DNA of 5,640 nucleotides, from NCBI GenBank assembly GCA_020632885.1, contig JACKEQ010000143.1, forward strand, positions 1 through 5,640. The letters run 5' to 3'. A program made the translations under genes and the position numbers. The notes beneath the pieces are model-generated. The model made no database searches. It was given only the letters and a program-made list of their open reading frames with translations, and was not told where the DNA came from. Each line of letters opens with the position of its first letter. The stretch's first letter is position 1. This stretch comes from Alphaproteobacteria bacterium (GTDB lineage: Bacteria; Myxococcota_A; UBA796; GCA-2862545). Positions 1 to 5,640 of the stretch are shown in pieces.

Positions 1-318
1 ATCAGGGCGCGGAGGCAGGGACTCTCGGCCCGCACCCTCCAGCGACGCCTGGCCGCGGAAGGCACCACCCTCACAGCGCTGGTCGAGGAGGTCCGGAGCG
101 AGGAGGTCCAGCGCCTCTTTCGGGACACGGATCTCGGGGTGACGACACGCCGCCCTCGCGATCACTGCGATCCTGTCCGCACGGTGACCCCGTGCCGCCT
201 CCGCGGCGTCCGAGCGGCGCAGATGCGCAGCCCCGGACAAGAGCTCGAAACGCTGGTTGGCGCACAATCCGCAGCGCCTATTGCGTCCCCTTGGCCACCC
301 AACACTGTGCAAGCTTGA
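1..318 (+). pseudogene. AraC-family regulator, C-terminal fragment
   Basis: The plus-strand frame is open from the window edge to a TGA at 316-318. Its first ~47 residues read like the C-terminal DNA-binding domain of AraC/XylS regulators: GLSARTLQRRLAAEG (residues 7-21) matches the recognition region of the first helix-turn-helix, and the stretch to RDTDLGV (residues 41-47) matches the long linker helix. In the family a second helix-turn-helix follows, with an IA..LGFS..S.F.RAFRRW-type pattern. Nothing like it is present after about base 141 in any of the three plus frames. The rest is rich in Arg and Pro and looks non-coding. The frame also runs into the 3' end of the convergent gene at 278-784. 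I infer a truncated, non-functional regulator whose 5' part lies outside the window. A frameshift alone does not restore the missing half. Confidence 0.6.
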
Positions 319-784
319 TCGTCTTCTTCGCCAGAAATGACCATGGAGCCTTGCTGCTGTCCACACGCGTGGCCTGTCCCACAGTGGGAATCTCCATCGC
401 TTCGACCTTGGACGCGGCAAGCATGGCCAGCTGTTCGGAAGTGATCGGTAGCTTGGTGTCCCATGTGGTCAGAATGGCGGTAGTACCCCAGAGTGATGCC
501 TTCGGAACCACCATTTCGGGAAGGAGGAGCTGGAACGTCGTGCCGTCTTCCAGGAGAAACTTGATGGCTCCACCGGCCTCGAGAGGAGCATCGCTTTCTC
601 CAACCTGCCACAGTGGCGTGTGAAGGGTGAGTCCGTCCGAACCCGAGATGATGCCCAGAGCACCTCTGTCCGATTCGAACATGTAGGCCGACATCATGGA
701 TGACCCATCCATATCACGCCGCTCTTCGATTTTGCAGCCAGCTTCGGCCTGACGAGAAAAGAGTAGAATCGCTACGGTCAACAT
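278..784 (-). CDS. Hypothetical exported protein, 168 aa
   Basis: I do not recognise a family. The protein starts MLTVAILLFSRQAEAGC: a short hydrophobic stretch followed by AEA, a plausible signal peptidase I site after residue 15, so an exported location is inferred. The N-terminus lacks the usual positive charge, so the signal is atypical. The mature part has just two cysteines, C17 and C161, near its two ends, which could form a disulfide. The body is mixed beta-strand and helix, with lysines concentrated near the C-terminus. The ATG at 782-784 is the only canonical start after the in-frame stop at 830-832. It is preceded by a GGGAG Shine-Dalgarno 9 bases away and by a good promoter. Among the first 62 codons about six in ten end in G or C, against nearly nine in ten in a sample of the gene at 1635-2426. 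This suggests separate ancestry. No stops, normal composition and the control signals together make this a real gene. Confidence 0.75.
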   Translation of the reverse strand: MLTVAILLFSRQAEAGCKIEERRDMDGSSMMSAYMFESDRGALGIISGSDGLTLHTPLWQVGESDAPLEAGGAIKFLLEDGTTFQLLLPEMVVPKASLWGTTAILTTWDTKLPITSEQLAMLAASKVEAMEIPTVGQATRVDSSKAPWSFLAKKTIKLAQCWVAKGTQ

Positions 785-793
785 GACTGAACA

Positions 794-798
794 CTCCC
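794..798 (-). promoter_or_regulatory. Shine-Dalgarno of the exported-protein gene
   Basis: The minus strand reads GGGAG, 9 bases before the ATG at 782-784. It supports that ATG as the start. Confidence 0.6.
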
Positions 799-804
799 AG
801 CGCC

Positions 805-833
805 AGACTATGGACCGGGACCGGCGATGTCAA
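805..833 (-). promoter_or_regulatory. Sigma70-type promoter for the gene at 278-784
   Basis: On the minus strand a perfect -35 box, TTGACA (828-833), is followed by a 17-base spacer and TAGTCT (805-810). TAGTCT keeps the T, A and final T that matter most in a -10 box. The -10 box ends 20 bases before the ATG, so the mRNA would have a leader of only about 13-14 bases, beginning around the GGGAG Shine-Dalgarno. This placement and spacing are unlikely by chance in such GC-rich DNA. No operator repeat is evident. Transcription start has not been shown. Confidence 0.55.
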
Positions 834-1031
834 GCGCTGCAGACCAGTCGTCTTCGGCACCGCGTTCTTGGATGTGTGGCCAACATCGCCGACCAACGCC
901 ACGACGACACCTCGTCTGTTGGTTCGTGTAATGCTCTGCCCGGTCTGCTACGCGCTGCAGTCGTCCGGGACAGGGCTATCGGCCTCCGCGAGTCGCATTG
1001 GGGCGTCGCCCGACAGGGGTTGACCGATCCG
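834..1031. other. Intergenic stretch without a recognised gene
   Basis: Between the promoter at 805-833 and the end of the toxin frame I find no ORF that looks like protein. A 90-codon plus-strand frame at 783-1055 has shadow-like composition. A 5-bp inverted repeat at 903-916 (GACGA, loop CACC, TCGTC) is too short to call. Nothing else stands out. Confidence 0.5.
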
Positions 1032-1304
1032 CTACGGGTCCGCCCCCCCCTCTAGCCGGAGTCCCGGTCTGATCTGAGGTCCGCTCCGACCCCACTCCGT
1101 GCTACGTCGCCAGCCATGAGGGAAGCGACGCCCGCGCCCGCACGACGCGATGGCTCCGCCGGGCACGTCGTCCTGGTGCCGGCCAGCATCCTGATGTCCC
1201 GCATCGGCGATCGCTATGCCCAAACCCGGCTCTCGGTCCTCATACCAGTTCATCGCTTCCGTCAGCTCGGTCTGAGCCGCCGGCAGCAGGTTCGGCAGGC
1301 TCAT
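1032..1304 (-). pseudogene. RelE/ParE-family toxin, degraded
   Basis: From the ATG at 1302-1304 the frame encodes 90 residues. The N-terminus MSLPNLLPAAQTELTEAM followed by NWYEDREPGLG is typical of ParE/RelE-superfamily toxins, in which a first helix carries A..EL.EA..WYE...PGLG. In the family this leads to a second helix and then a strand pattern of the form RR..L.RFPY...Y, with a conserved C-terminal strand. Here residues 36-58 are not family-like. RRFPHG appears at residues 59-64, and after it the sequence is Arg/Gly-rich without the expected strands. The other two minus frames do not supply them either. The start overlaps the antitoxin stop as ATGA, the usual arrangement for such pairs. 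I infer a toxin gene that has lost its core and C-terminus by small indels or deletion and is probably inactive. Close ParE homologues act on gyrase and RelE homologues cut mRNA on the ribosome. Which type this was cannot be told. Confidence 0.6.
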
Positions 1305-1536
1305 CGGCGGGAGAGACGTACGAGCAGGTCGGCCCGAACCTCGTCCCATGGCCCCCCCTGTCCCCGGTGCGATCCGCCTCGGGCACGCGGCGGTCGAGCT
1401 CGGTGGACCACACCTCGCTCCACTCTTGATGGTCAGGGCCTTCGACGCTGTCGAGGAACTCGGCCGCCAAGGCGAGCCGTTCGTCCTCGGGCAGCGCGAG
1501 TGCGTCGTTGGTGATCCTGCGAAGGGTCTGACCCAA
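1301..1536 (-). pseudogene. Addiction-module antitoxin (Unstab_antitox type), frameshifted
   Basis: The minus strand encodes LPEDERLALAAEFLDSVEG, then EWSEVWSTELDRRVPEADRTGD. This is the helix and W..E..RR pattern of the ~75-residue antitoxins paired with RelE/ParE toxins (the TIGR02574 / PF09720 family). The frame then enters a run of seven G (plus-strand C at 1352-1358) and loses the family pattern. In the next frame the expected C-terminus continues at once as PWDEVRADLLVRLSRR and stops at 1301-1303. Restoring one G gives a 78-residue protein if the TTG at 1534-1536 is the start, which is the normal family length. That start is a guess: the frame is open further upstream, and only a weak GGTAGG-like site precedes it. 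The antitoxin would neutralise the toxin encoded just downstream and repress their promoter. As read, it ends in unrelated sequence and overruns the toxin gene. It could also be an intact gene with a base-calling error in the G run. Confidence 0.75.
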
Positions 1537-1634
1537 TACCCCGAACCTACCGGCGTACGTGTCGAACCGCCAGGTGAGGGCGCCCGACCCGGCCCGCCCT
1601 CGTGGGCTCCAGCGCCTGCCCCAGAGGCCGCGAG

Positions 1635-2426
1635 TCACCCAGCCCTGTGCAGAAGCGCCGGGCGACGCTCACCCCGACGACCACGATGTTCGACACCACG
1701 GCGACCTCCGAAAGGCGACCCGACCGCCTGCCTTCGGACCGCGGCCCCACCACCCACCACGTCGAGATCTCCCCAACCCGCCACCCACTCCGCGACGACG
1801 CGCCGCGCGCCGTCCATCCGCAGCGTGCAGCGTCGGCCCTCCGGAAGCCCTTGGACCGCCGCTTCTCCGGAGGAAAGATCGACATGTTGCGCGCCGAGGC
1901 GCCGGCAGCGCACCTCGGCGCCGCGACCGGTCATGGGCTCGGTCACCAGACGAACCACGGCATGCCGCTCCTGACGAAGCGCGACCGGGCAGGCTCGCGA
2001 GAGCTCCCGCCTCGCCTCGCGGTACCGTTGGTCGTCCAACCAGGCGGTGTCGAAGTCGGTCCGCAGCGGGCGCTCGGGAAGGTTGGCATCGAGTGGGAGG
2101 TCTAGGACACCCGCGGCCCCACCGAGCACCATGGCACCAAGCCAGCGGGGATCGACGACGTACACTTCTTGGACCCAGTCCTCGAGGACGACCAGCGCGT
2201 CCGCGTCGGATCGGCGGACGACGGTGTCGTGCCCTTCGCCTCGCAGCTCGACCCCCACGTCGCACGCCGGCAGCCCGTCCCGGTCCCGCATCAGCACCGC
2301 GCGGTCACCCAGCTCCGAACCCACCGCATCCAGCGCGTGCGGGACGGAGGACAGATGGATCAGGACGGCATGGGTGACCACGATCGGCTCCATCTTGGAG
2401 TGGGCGGACGATCGGTCCTCGTTCAC
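1635..2426 (-). CDS. Hypothetical protein, about 263 aa
   Basis: I do not recognise this protein. Residues ~12-225 look genuine: balanced acidic, basic and hydrophobic content, strand-like pieces such as DALVVLEDWVQEVYVV (76-91), and a charged helix around DDQRYREARREL (131-142). In a hand-counted stretch of 68 codons nearly nine in ten end in G or C. No signal peptide or clear membrane segment is visible, so a cytoplasmic location is inferred. The start is uncertain: GTG at 2424-2426 lies 5 bases after the stop of the preceding ORF, suggesting coupling, while ATG at 2391-2393 is an alternative. Neither has a Shine-Dalgarno. From about residue 228 the tail becomes Arg/Gly-rich (GGRRGVEHRGRRGERR), as in out-of-frame sequence. 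The frame ending at 1547 reads more naturally there (SEVAVVSNIVVVGVSVARRF), so an indel near 1740 is possible. The antisense ORFs have shadow-like composition. Confidence 0.5.
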   Translation of the reverse strand: MNEDRSSAHSKMEPIVVTHAVLIHLSSVPHALDAVGSELGDRAVLMRDRDGLPACDVGVELRGEGHDTVVRRSDADALVVLEDWVQEVYVVDPRWLGAMVLGGAAGVLDLPLDANLPERPLRTDFDTAWLDDQRYREARRELSRACPVALRQERHAVVRLVTEPMTGRGAEVRCRRLGAQHVDLSSGEAAVQGLPEGRRCTLRMDGARRVVAEWVAGWGDLDVVGGGAAVRRQAVGSPFGGRRGVEHRGRRGERRPALLHRAG

Positions 2427-2431
2427 GTACG

Positions 2432-2839
2432 TCAGCGGAGGAGGGCGTCCAACCTTCGCGTGCGCTCCTCGACGGACAGGGGAAGCGGATCGTCACGGGT
2501 CGCAAACGGGTTCACCACGACCACCTCGTCCCGCAAGGTGGCCAACACGCCGGCCACGGTGTCGCTGTGGTCCCGATCAGGTCGAAGCAGGATCGTGCGC
2601 ACGCGACCCTCGAGGTCACGCAACCCGGGACGTGGCAGCACGAGATCGGGCCCCGCGAGCGAGAGGTGTTCCTCGTATCGGTCCTCGACCCACGCCACGG
2701 TCCAGTCGCGATTGGCCTCGCTGTACAGGTGGTTCCAGGGGCGGGGGTCGGCCGACCACCAGGTGACCTTCCGCTCGGCGGCATCGACGTGTGCCCCACC
2801 CTGGAGCGGGTTTCGACGCGAGCTACATGCCTGCGCCAG
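2432..2839 (-). CDS. Hypothetical protein, about 135 aa, start unclear
   Basis: No family recognised. The part from about 2790 to the stop at 2432 reads like a real soluble protein: KVTWWSADPRPWNHLYSEA, a Trp-rich segment, then an acidic/hydrophobic body ending in a helix (SVEERTRRLDALLR). No ATG, GTG or TTG exists in this frame upstream of the GTG at 2696-2698, which would cut off the Trp-rich part. I give the CTG at 2837-2839 as the start because a strong AGAGGAGG lies 10 bases upstream (2850-2857). CTG starts are rare. A second reading is that the N-terminus lies in another frame, where TEEAERIWRRHVARVETRSRVG (about 2794-2859) also looks protein-like. One extra G in the run near 2795 would join the two, but that frame has no start either. 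The gene may therefore be a 5'-truncated or frameshifted remnant. It lies between the sugar-enzyme gene and the 263-aa ORF on the same strand. Confidence 0.45.
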   Translation of the reverse strand: MAQACSSRRNPLQGGAHVDAAERKVTWWSADPRPWNHLYSEANRDWTVAWVEDRYEEHLSLAGPDLVLPRPGLRDLEGRVRTILLRPDRDHSDTVAGVLATLRDEVVVVNPFATRDDPLPLSVEERTRRLDALLR

Positions 2840-2849
2840 ATGCGCTCCG

Positions 2850-2857
2850 CCTCCTCT
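2850..2857 (-). promoter_or_regulatory. Strong Shine-Dalgarno-like site without a standard start
   Basis: The minus strand reads AGAGGAGG. The CTG at 2837-2839 is 10 bases downstream and opens the 135-residue frame. The nearest ATG (2826-2828) is followed directly by a TAG stop. The site could equally be a chance match within coding sequence of another frame. Confidence 0.3.
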
Positions 2858-2902
2858 GTGGAGCGTGCCGCTCGGCGCCCGTGGGCTGAATGATCGCCCG
2901 GG

Positions 2903-2920
2903 ATCCTCGCGAACGAGGAT
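2903..2920 (-). terminator. Hairpin directly after the glycosidase stop codon
   Basis: A perfect 7-bp inverted repeat, ATCCTCG and CGAGGAT, flanks a 4-base loop that reads TTCG on the minus strand. It begins at the base after the TGA at 2921-2923. Position and stability fit a transcription-end or mRNA 3'-protecting structure for the glycosidase gene. No T run follows (the next bases are CCCGGG), so it is not a classical intrinsic terminator, and transcription may continue into the next ORF. Confidence 0.45.
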
Positions 2921-5640
2921 TCACCCCCCGAGCTCGAACACCAGTGGCTCCCCGGCGCGCAGCGAGACCTCGAGCATCGCCACGTCGTCCTCCACCACGA
3001 CCGGTGCCTGCGCACCGTCCACCCACACCGACACGGGGCCGCCCCGAAGCCCGCTGGGCAACGTGACCCGCAACACCGCCGCCCCTCCGCCCACCGGGGT
3101 CCACGTCCCGCCGATGCCGTCCGGCCGACTCCAGAGCCGCAGCCGCGGCCAGCGCACGTCGTACGTCTCCGTCGGCACGTGGGGATCGATGGTCAGCCCG
3201 TCCGCCGTCCCCCGCACCCCGAGCACGCCCTGCAGCGCGCGCAGCGGGGAGGTGTGGAGGTGCGCGTTCAGCGCGGGGTAGTCCGTGAGCGCCGTCGCCA
3301 GGTGCGCGTCCGCCTCCCCGGGACGGTCCGCGTCCGGGCCATAGAAGCTGTCCGGGCCCGTCCAGATCCCGTACCACAGGTCGGGGAACGTCTCCGCGTG
3401 CGTGAACAGGGTGTTGCGGACCAGCGAGTCCCAGCCCCGATCCGCGTCCGAGCGGGCGTAGGCCTCCGTCACCCAGGCGTTCGCCACCGGCCAGACCCCG
3501 CCGATCTGCGGCTGGTCCACCCCACCCACCGGTCCCGTCTCCTCGAGCGGTGCGGTCGACACCGCGCCGATGCTCGTCTCCAGGCGCTCGTCGATCAGTG
3601 CCAGCAGGTCGTCCGTGCGGGAAGTGTCCGTCAGGCCCGCCAGGATCGCGAGCACCTGCGGCTCCACGAACAGCAGCTCCGGCGCCATCGGCGCGCCGTT
3701 GTCCGCGAAGCCGCGGGCGTAGATCTCGCCCAGCCAGGCGTCCTCGTAGGCCTGACGCTGCCCGTCGCCCACCGCCCGCACGCGGTCCGCCAGCTCCGCG
3801 TCCACCGGCTGCAGCACGTCGGCCAGCAGCGGGAAGCCGTGCACCGCGAAGGCCGCGTTGTACGTGCTGGAGGTCCCCCCAGGCGAGGTCGGCTCGTCCG
3901 TGAGGTTCAGCACGCCGTCCGCGTAGTCGCCCGACCCCATCGCGATCATGCCGCCAGAGCCGAACCCGAGCTCCCCCTCGAGGTAGTCCTCGGTCCGCCG
4001 GAGGTGGTCGAGCACCGTCCCCGACTCCCCCAGATCCGACGGCCAGTAGGGCACCACCTCGTCCAACAGGTCCGGGTCGCGCGTCTCCGCGAGGTAGGAC
4101 GCGATCTTCCAGGGAAGGACTTCGTAGACGTCGGACCGCTGATTGTACAGCCCCACGTCGGAGAAGGTCCCCACACCGGTCGTCGCGTAGGGGTATCGCC
4201 CGGCGTCGTCGCGCGACGGCGCGTGCTGCTGCGCGAGCGAGAACCGCAGCGTCTCCGAGGCGAGCGCGGGATCCACCAACGTCAGCGCCTCGGTGAACAG
4301 CGCGAAGTCCCCGAGCGCGCCGTCCAGCCCGTGGATGTACCGGTAGCTGCCGCCCTGCCCGACGAAGCGCAGCCCGCGGAGCTCGTCGTAGCCGGTGACC
4401 GCCTCGACGTTGTACGTCGACCAGGCGAGCTCGCGCTGGAGCGCCGCCGCGCTCGGCAACCCCGGAAACGCGGCCCACACCAGGCGGTCGCGCCAGGACG
4501 CCATCGTCCGCCCGAGCAGGCCGCTCCCCTCGTCGCGCAGCGCCTGGACCGACGGCGCCGGATCGGCCCCGCCCGGCGCGTACCCGAACGCGAAGCGCAC
4601 CGTGTGCGACCCGCCTCCCGTCAGCGTCACCGGCACCCGGATCGCCAGGAGGCCGTGCTGTCCCCAGCCGTCGCGGGTCAGCTCGCGGTCCGCGGCGCTC
4701 CCCTCCCCTGCGGCCGTCTGCGGGACCGGGCGCTCCGGACCGTCGGCCCACAGCTCGTCGTCCGCCAGCCAGACCGCGTCCGGCTCGTCCGCCGAGAGCA
4801 CCGTGAGGAACAGGTCGTCCGGGTACTCGTCGACCTCCCCGGGCGTGAGCCGGTCCGCGAGGCGTCGCTCGAGCGTCTCGGTGTGCACCACCGCGGTCCG
4901 CTCGGACGACCTCCAGGACAGCGTGTCCACCGTGTTGCGCTGCAGCTCGCGGCGCTGGCGCTCGATGTTGTCCGTCAACCCGTCGGACGCGAGGTCACTG
5001 GTGAGCAGCGCGACCTTCACCTGGTGCCGATCGACGTCCCACACCTCCACCAACCCGACCGTCCGTGGTCGCCACCCGAGGTTGCGCACCGTCACCTCGG
5101 CCACGAGCGCACGCGCCTCGTGATCGGGTGCGTACGTGACGCGGTCCACCACGAGGTCGTCGTCCAGGGTCGTCACGGTCCGGTGGTAGCCCACCCCGAA
5201 CATCCGCAGCTGCTGCCGACTGGCGACGTCGGTCCCCAGGTCCGCGAACCGCGTGCTGCGCACCACGTCACCGTCTGCGACCCACGAGAACCCGCCGCCG
5301 AGCTGGACCGGCCAGCTCTCGTCCAGCGGGTCGATCCAGTCGTCCTCCATCGTCGACCACTGGTGACCACGGTCCTGGGAGTACAGCTCCACCGCGCCCG
5401 ACGACCGCGCCATCGCCATCAGTCCCCTGCCGTTGCCCAGGGCGTGGATGGGGTTGCCCTGGGGCCGCGGCCGCGGAGACCAGTGCTGTCCCGCCGGATC
5501 GCACCGGTGGTCCACGGTGAGCTGGTACGCGGGCAGCCCCTGCTCGTCGACGCGCCACAGGCCGGCGTGACCGGAGCCCGTCAGGCACTCCGCGAGCGCC
5601 GTGGGGTCGTCGGGATCGACCTCCCCGCAGGCCGACGTGT
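2921..5640 (-). CDS. Exported GH94/GH36-like glycosidase, 5' end missing
   Basis: The frame is open from the window edge to the TGA at 2921-2923 (905 residues visible). Residues are numbered here from the valine at 5513-5515; 41 more precede it. It reads as a clan GH-Q type sugar enzyme. An N-terminal beta-sandwich occupies roughly 1-320, with VRNLGWRPRTVGLVEVWDVD (143-162) and RFAFGYAPGG (307-316). An (alpha/alpha)6 barrel follows at about 350-770, and a small beta domain ends in FELGG. GSGDYADG (527-534) corresponds to the GDWNDG motif of GH94, so D533 is the likely general acid. The Trp-rich WYGIWTGPDSFYG (714-726) is also barrel-like. Phosphate-binding residues of GH94 phosphorylases are not seen, so hydrolysis is likelier; the substrate is unknown. 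All three cysteines sit near the N-terminus (5627-5629, 5585-5587, 5501-5503), the first in TSACGEVDPDDP. This suggests a lipoprotein or secreted protein with one disulfide. The signal peptide would lie outside the window, so the GTG at 5515 is not the true start. Confidence 0.8.
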   Translation of the reverse strand, partial: TSACGEVDPDDPTALAECLTGSGHAGLWRVDEQGLPAYQLTVDHRCDPAGQHWSPRPRPQGNPIHALGNGRGLMAMARSSGAVELYSQDRGHQWSTMEDDWIDPLDESWPVQLGGGFSWVADGDVVRSTRFADLGTDVASRQQLRMFGVGYHRTVTTLDDDLVVDRVTYAPDHEARALVAEVTVRNLGWRPRTVGLVEVWDVDRHQVKVALLTSDLASDGLTDNIERQRRELQRNTVDTLSWRSSERTAVVHTETLERRLADRLTPGEVDEYPDDLFLTVLSADEPDAVWLADDELWADGPERPVPQTAAGEGSAADRELTRDGWGQHGLLAIRVPVTLTGGGSHTVRFAFGYAPGGADPAPSVQALRDEGSGLLGRTMASWRDRLVWAAFPGLPSAAALQRELAWSTYNVEAVTGYDELRGLRFVGQGGSYRYIHGLDGALGDFALFTEALTLVDPALASETLRFSLAQQHAPSRDDAGRYPYATTGVGTFSDVGLYNQRSDVYEVLPWKIASYLAETRDPDLLDEVVPYWPSDLGESGTVLDHLRRTEDYLEGELGFGSGGMIAMGSGDYADGVLNLTDEPTSPGGTSSTYNAAFAVHGFPLLADVLQPVDAELADRVRAVGDGQRQAYEDAWLGEIYARGFADNGAPMAPELLFVEPQVLAILAGLTDTSRTDDLLALIDERLETSIGAVSTAPLEETGPVGGVDQPQIGGVWPVANAWVTEAYARSDADRGWDSLVRNTLFTHAETFPDLWYGIWTGPDSFYGPDADRPGEADAHLATALTDYPALNAHLHTSPLRALQGVLGVRGTADGLTIDPHVPTETYDVRWPRLRLWSRPDGIGGTWTPVGGGAAVLRVTLPSGLRGGPVSVWVDGAQAPVVVEDDVAMLEVSLRAGEPLVFELGG

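Noticed and set aside
85..109. Direct repeat GAGGAGGTCC (85-94 and 100-109)
   Set aside because: Explained by the coding of two similar Glu-Glu-Val segments in the AraC linker helix.
834..1031. Integron attC or other recombination site next to the toxin-antitoxin pair
   Set aside because: No GTTRRRY / RYYYAAC pair with an imperfect palindrome between them was found.
1740..2000. PilZ-like domain in the second half of the 263-aa ORF (DLSSG, later LPEGRRCTLRM)
   Set aside because: The PilZ signature DxSxxG is not met (the Gly is one position early) and no matching RxxxR motif precedes it.
1559..2377. Long plus-strand frames (272 and 167 codons) opposite the 263-aa ORF
   Set aside because: Pro/Arg/His-rich products. 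The minus frame has a more balanced protein composition. Codon-position GC alone does not separate the strands, so some doubt remains.
2903..2923. Selenocysteine signal: TGA followed at once by a stem-loop
   Set aside because: The stem is short, the loop is TTCG, the spacing is wrong for bacterial SECIS elements, and the enzyme ends naturally at this stop.
2169..3281. 370-codon plus-strand open frame
   Set aside because: Ser/Arg/Thr-rich composition without domains; it is antisense to protein-like minus-strand ORFs and to the glycosidase 3' end.
2823..4751. 642-codon minus-strand open frame within the glycosidase gene
   Set aside because: Its product is almost all Arg, Gly and Ala, typical of an out-of-frame reading of GC-rich coding DNA, and the overlapping frame has clear enzyme motifs.

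Overview
This is a GC-rich window, and apart from the first ~318 bases every gene I can support lies on the minus strand. The likely source is a high-GC Gram-negative bacterium. A Myxococcota-like or Gemmatimonadota-like origin would fit the exported, possibly lipid-anchored sugar enzyme, but there is no marker gene, so this is a weak inference.

The right half (2921-5640) is one long gene without its 5' end. It encodes an exported carbohydrate-active enzyme of the GH94 / GH36-like (alpha/alpha)6-barrel group. The Asp that acts as general acid in GH94 phosphorylases appears to be kept. The residues that bind phosphate in those phosphorylases do not appear to be, so a hydrolase or another activity is more likely than a phosphorylase. 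A short perfect hairpin directly follows its stop codon.

Downstream on the same strand are two hypothetical ORFs, about 135 aa (2432-2839, start uncertain) and about 263 aa (1635-2426). They are nearly contiguous. I recognise no family for either.

Next is a type II toxin-antitoxin module (1032-1536): an antitoxin of the short 'addiction module' family (Unstab_antitox type) followed by a RelE/ParE-like toxin. Their reading frames overlap by ATGA. The antitoxin is split by a one-base shift in a run of seven G, and only the N-terminal third of the toxin is convincing, so the module looks broken as read.

The left end holds a 168-aa exported protein of unknown function (278-784) with visibly lower third-position GC and its own near-consensus sigma70-type promoter. 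It converges on the remnant of an AraC-family regulator (plus strand, from the window edge), which stops matching the family halfway through its DNA-binding domain.

Overall, an apparently intact sugar-enzyme gene sits next to a region of broken or accessory genes. Two candidate frameshifts both look like one G lost from a G run, so sequence or assembly error has to be excluded before calling these pseudogenes. I found no RNA genes, CRISPR arrays, insertion sequences or integron attC sites.
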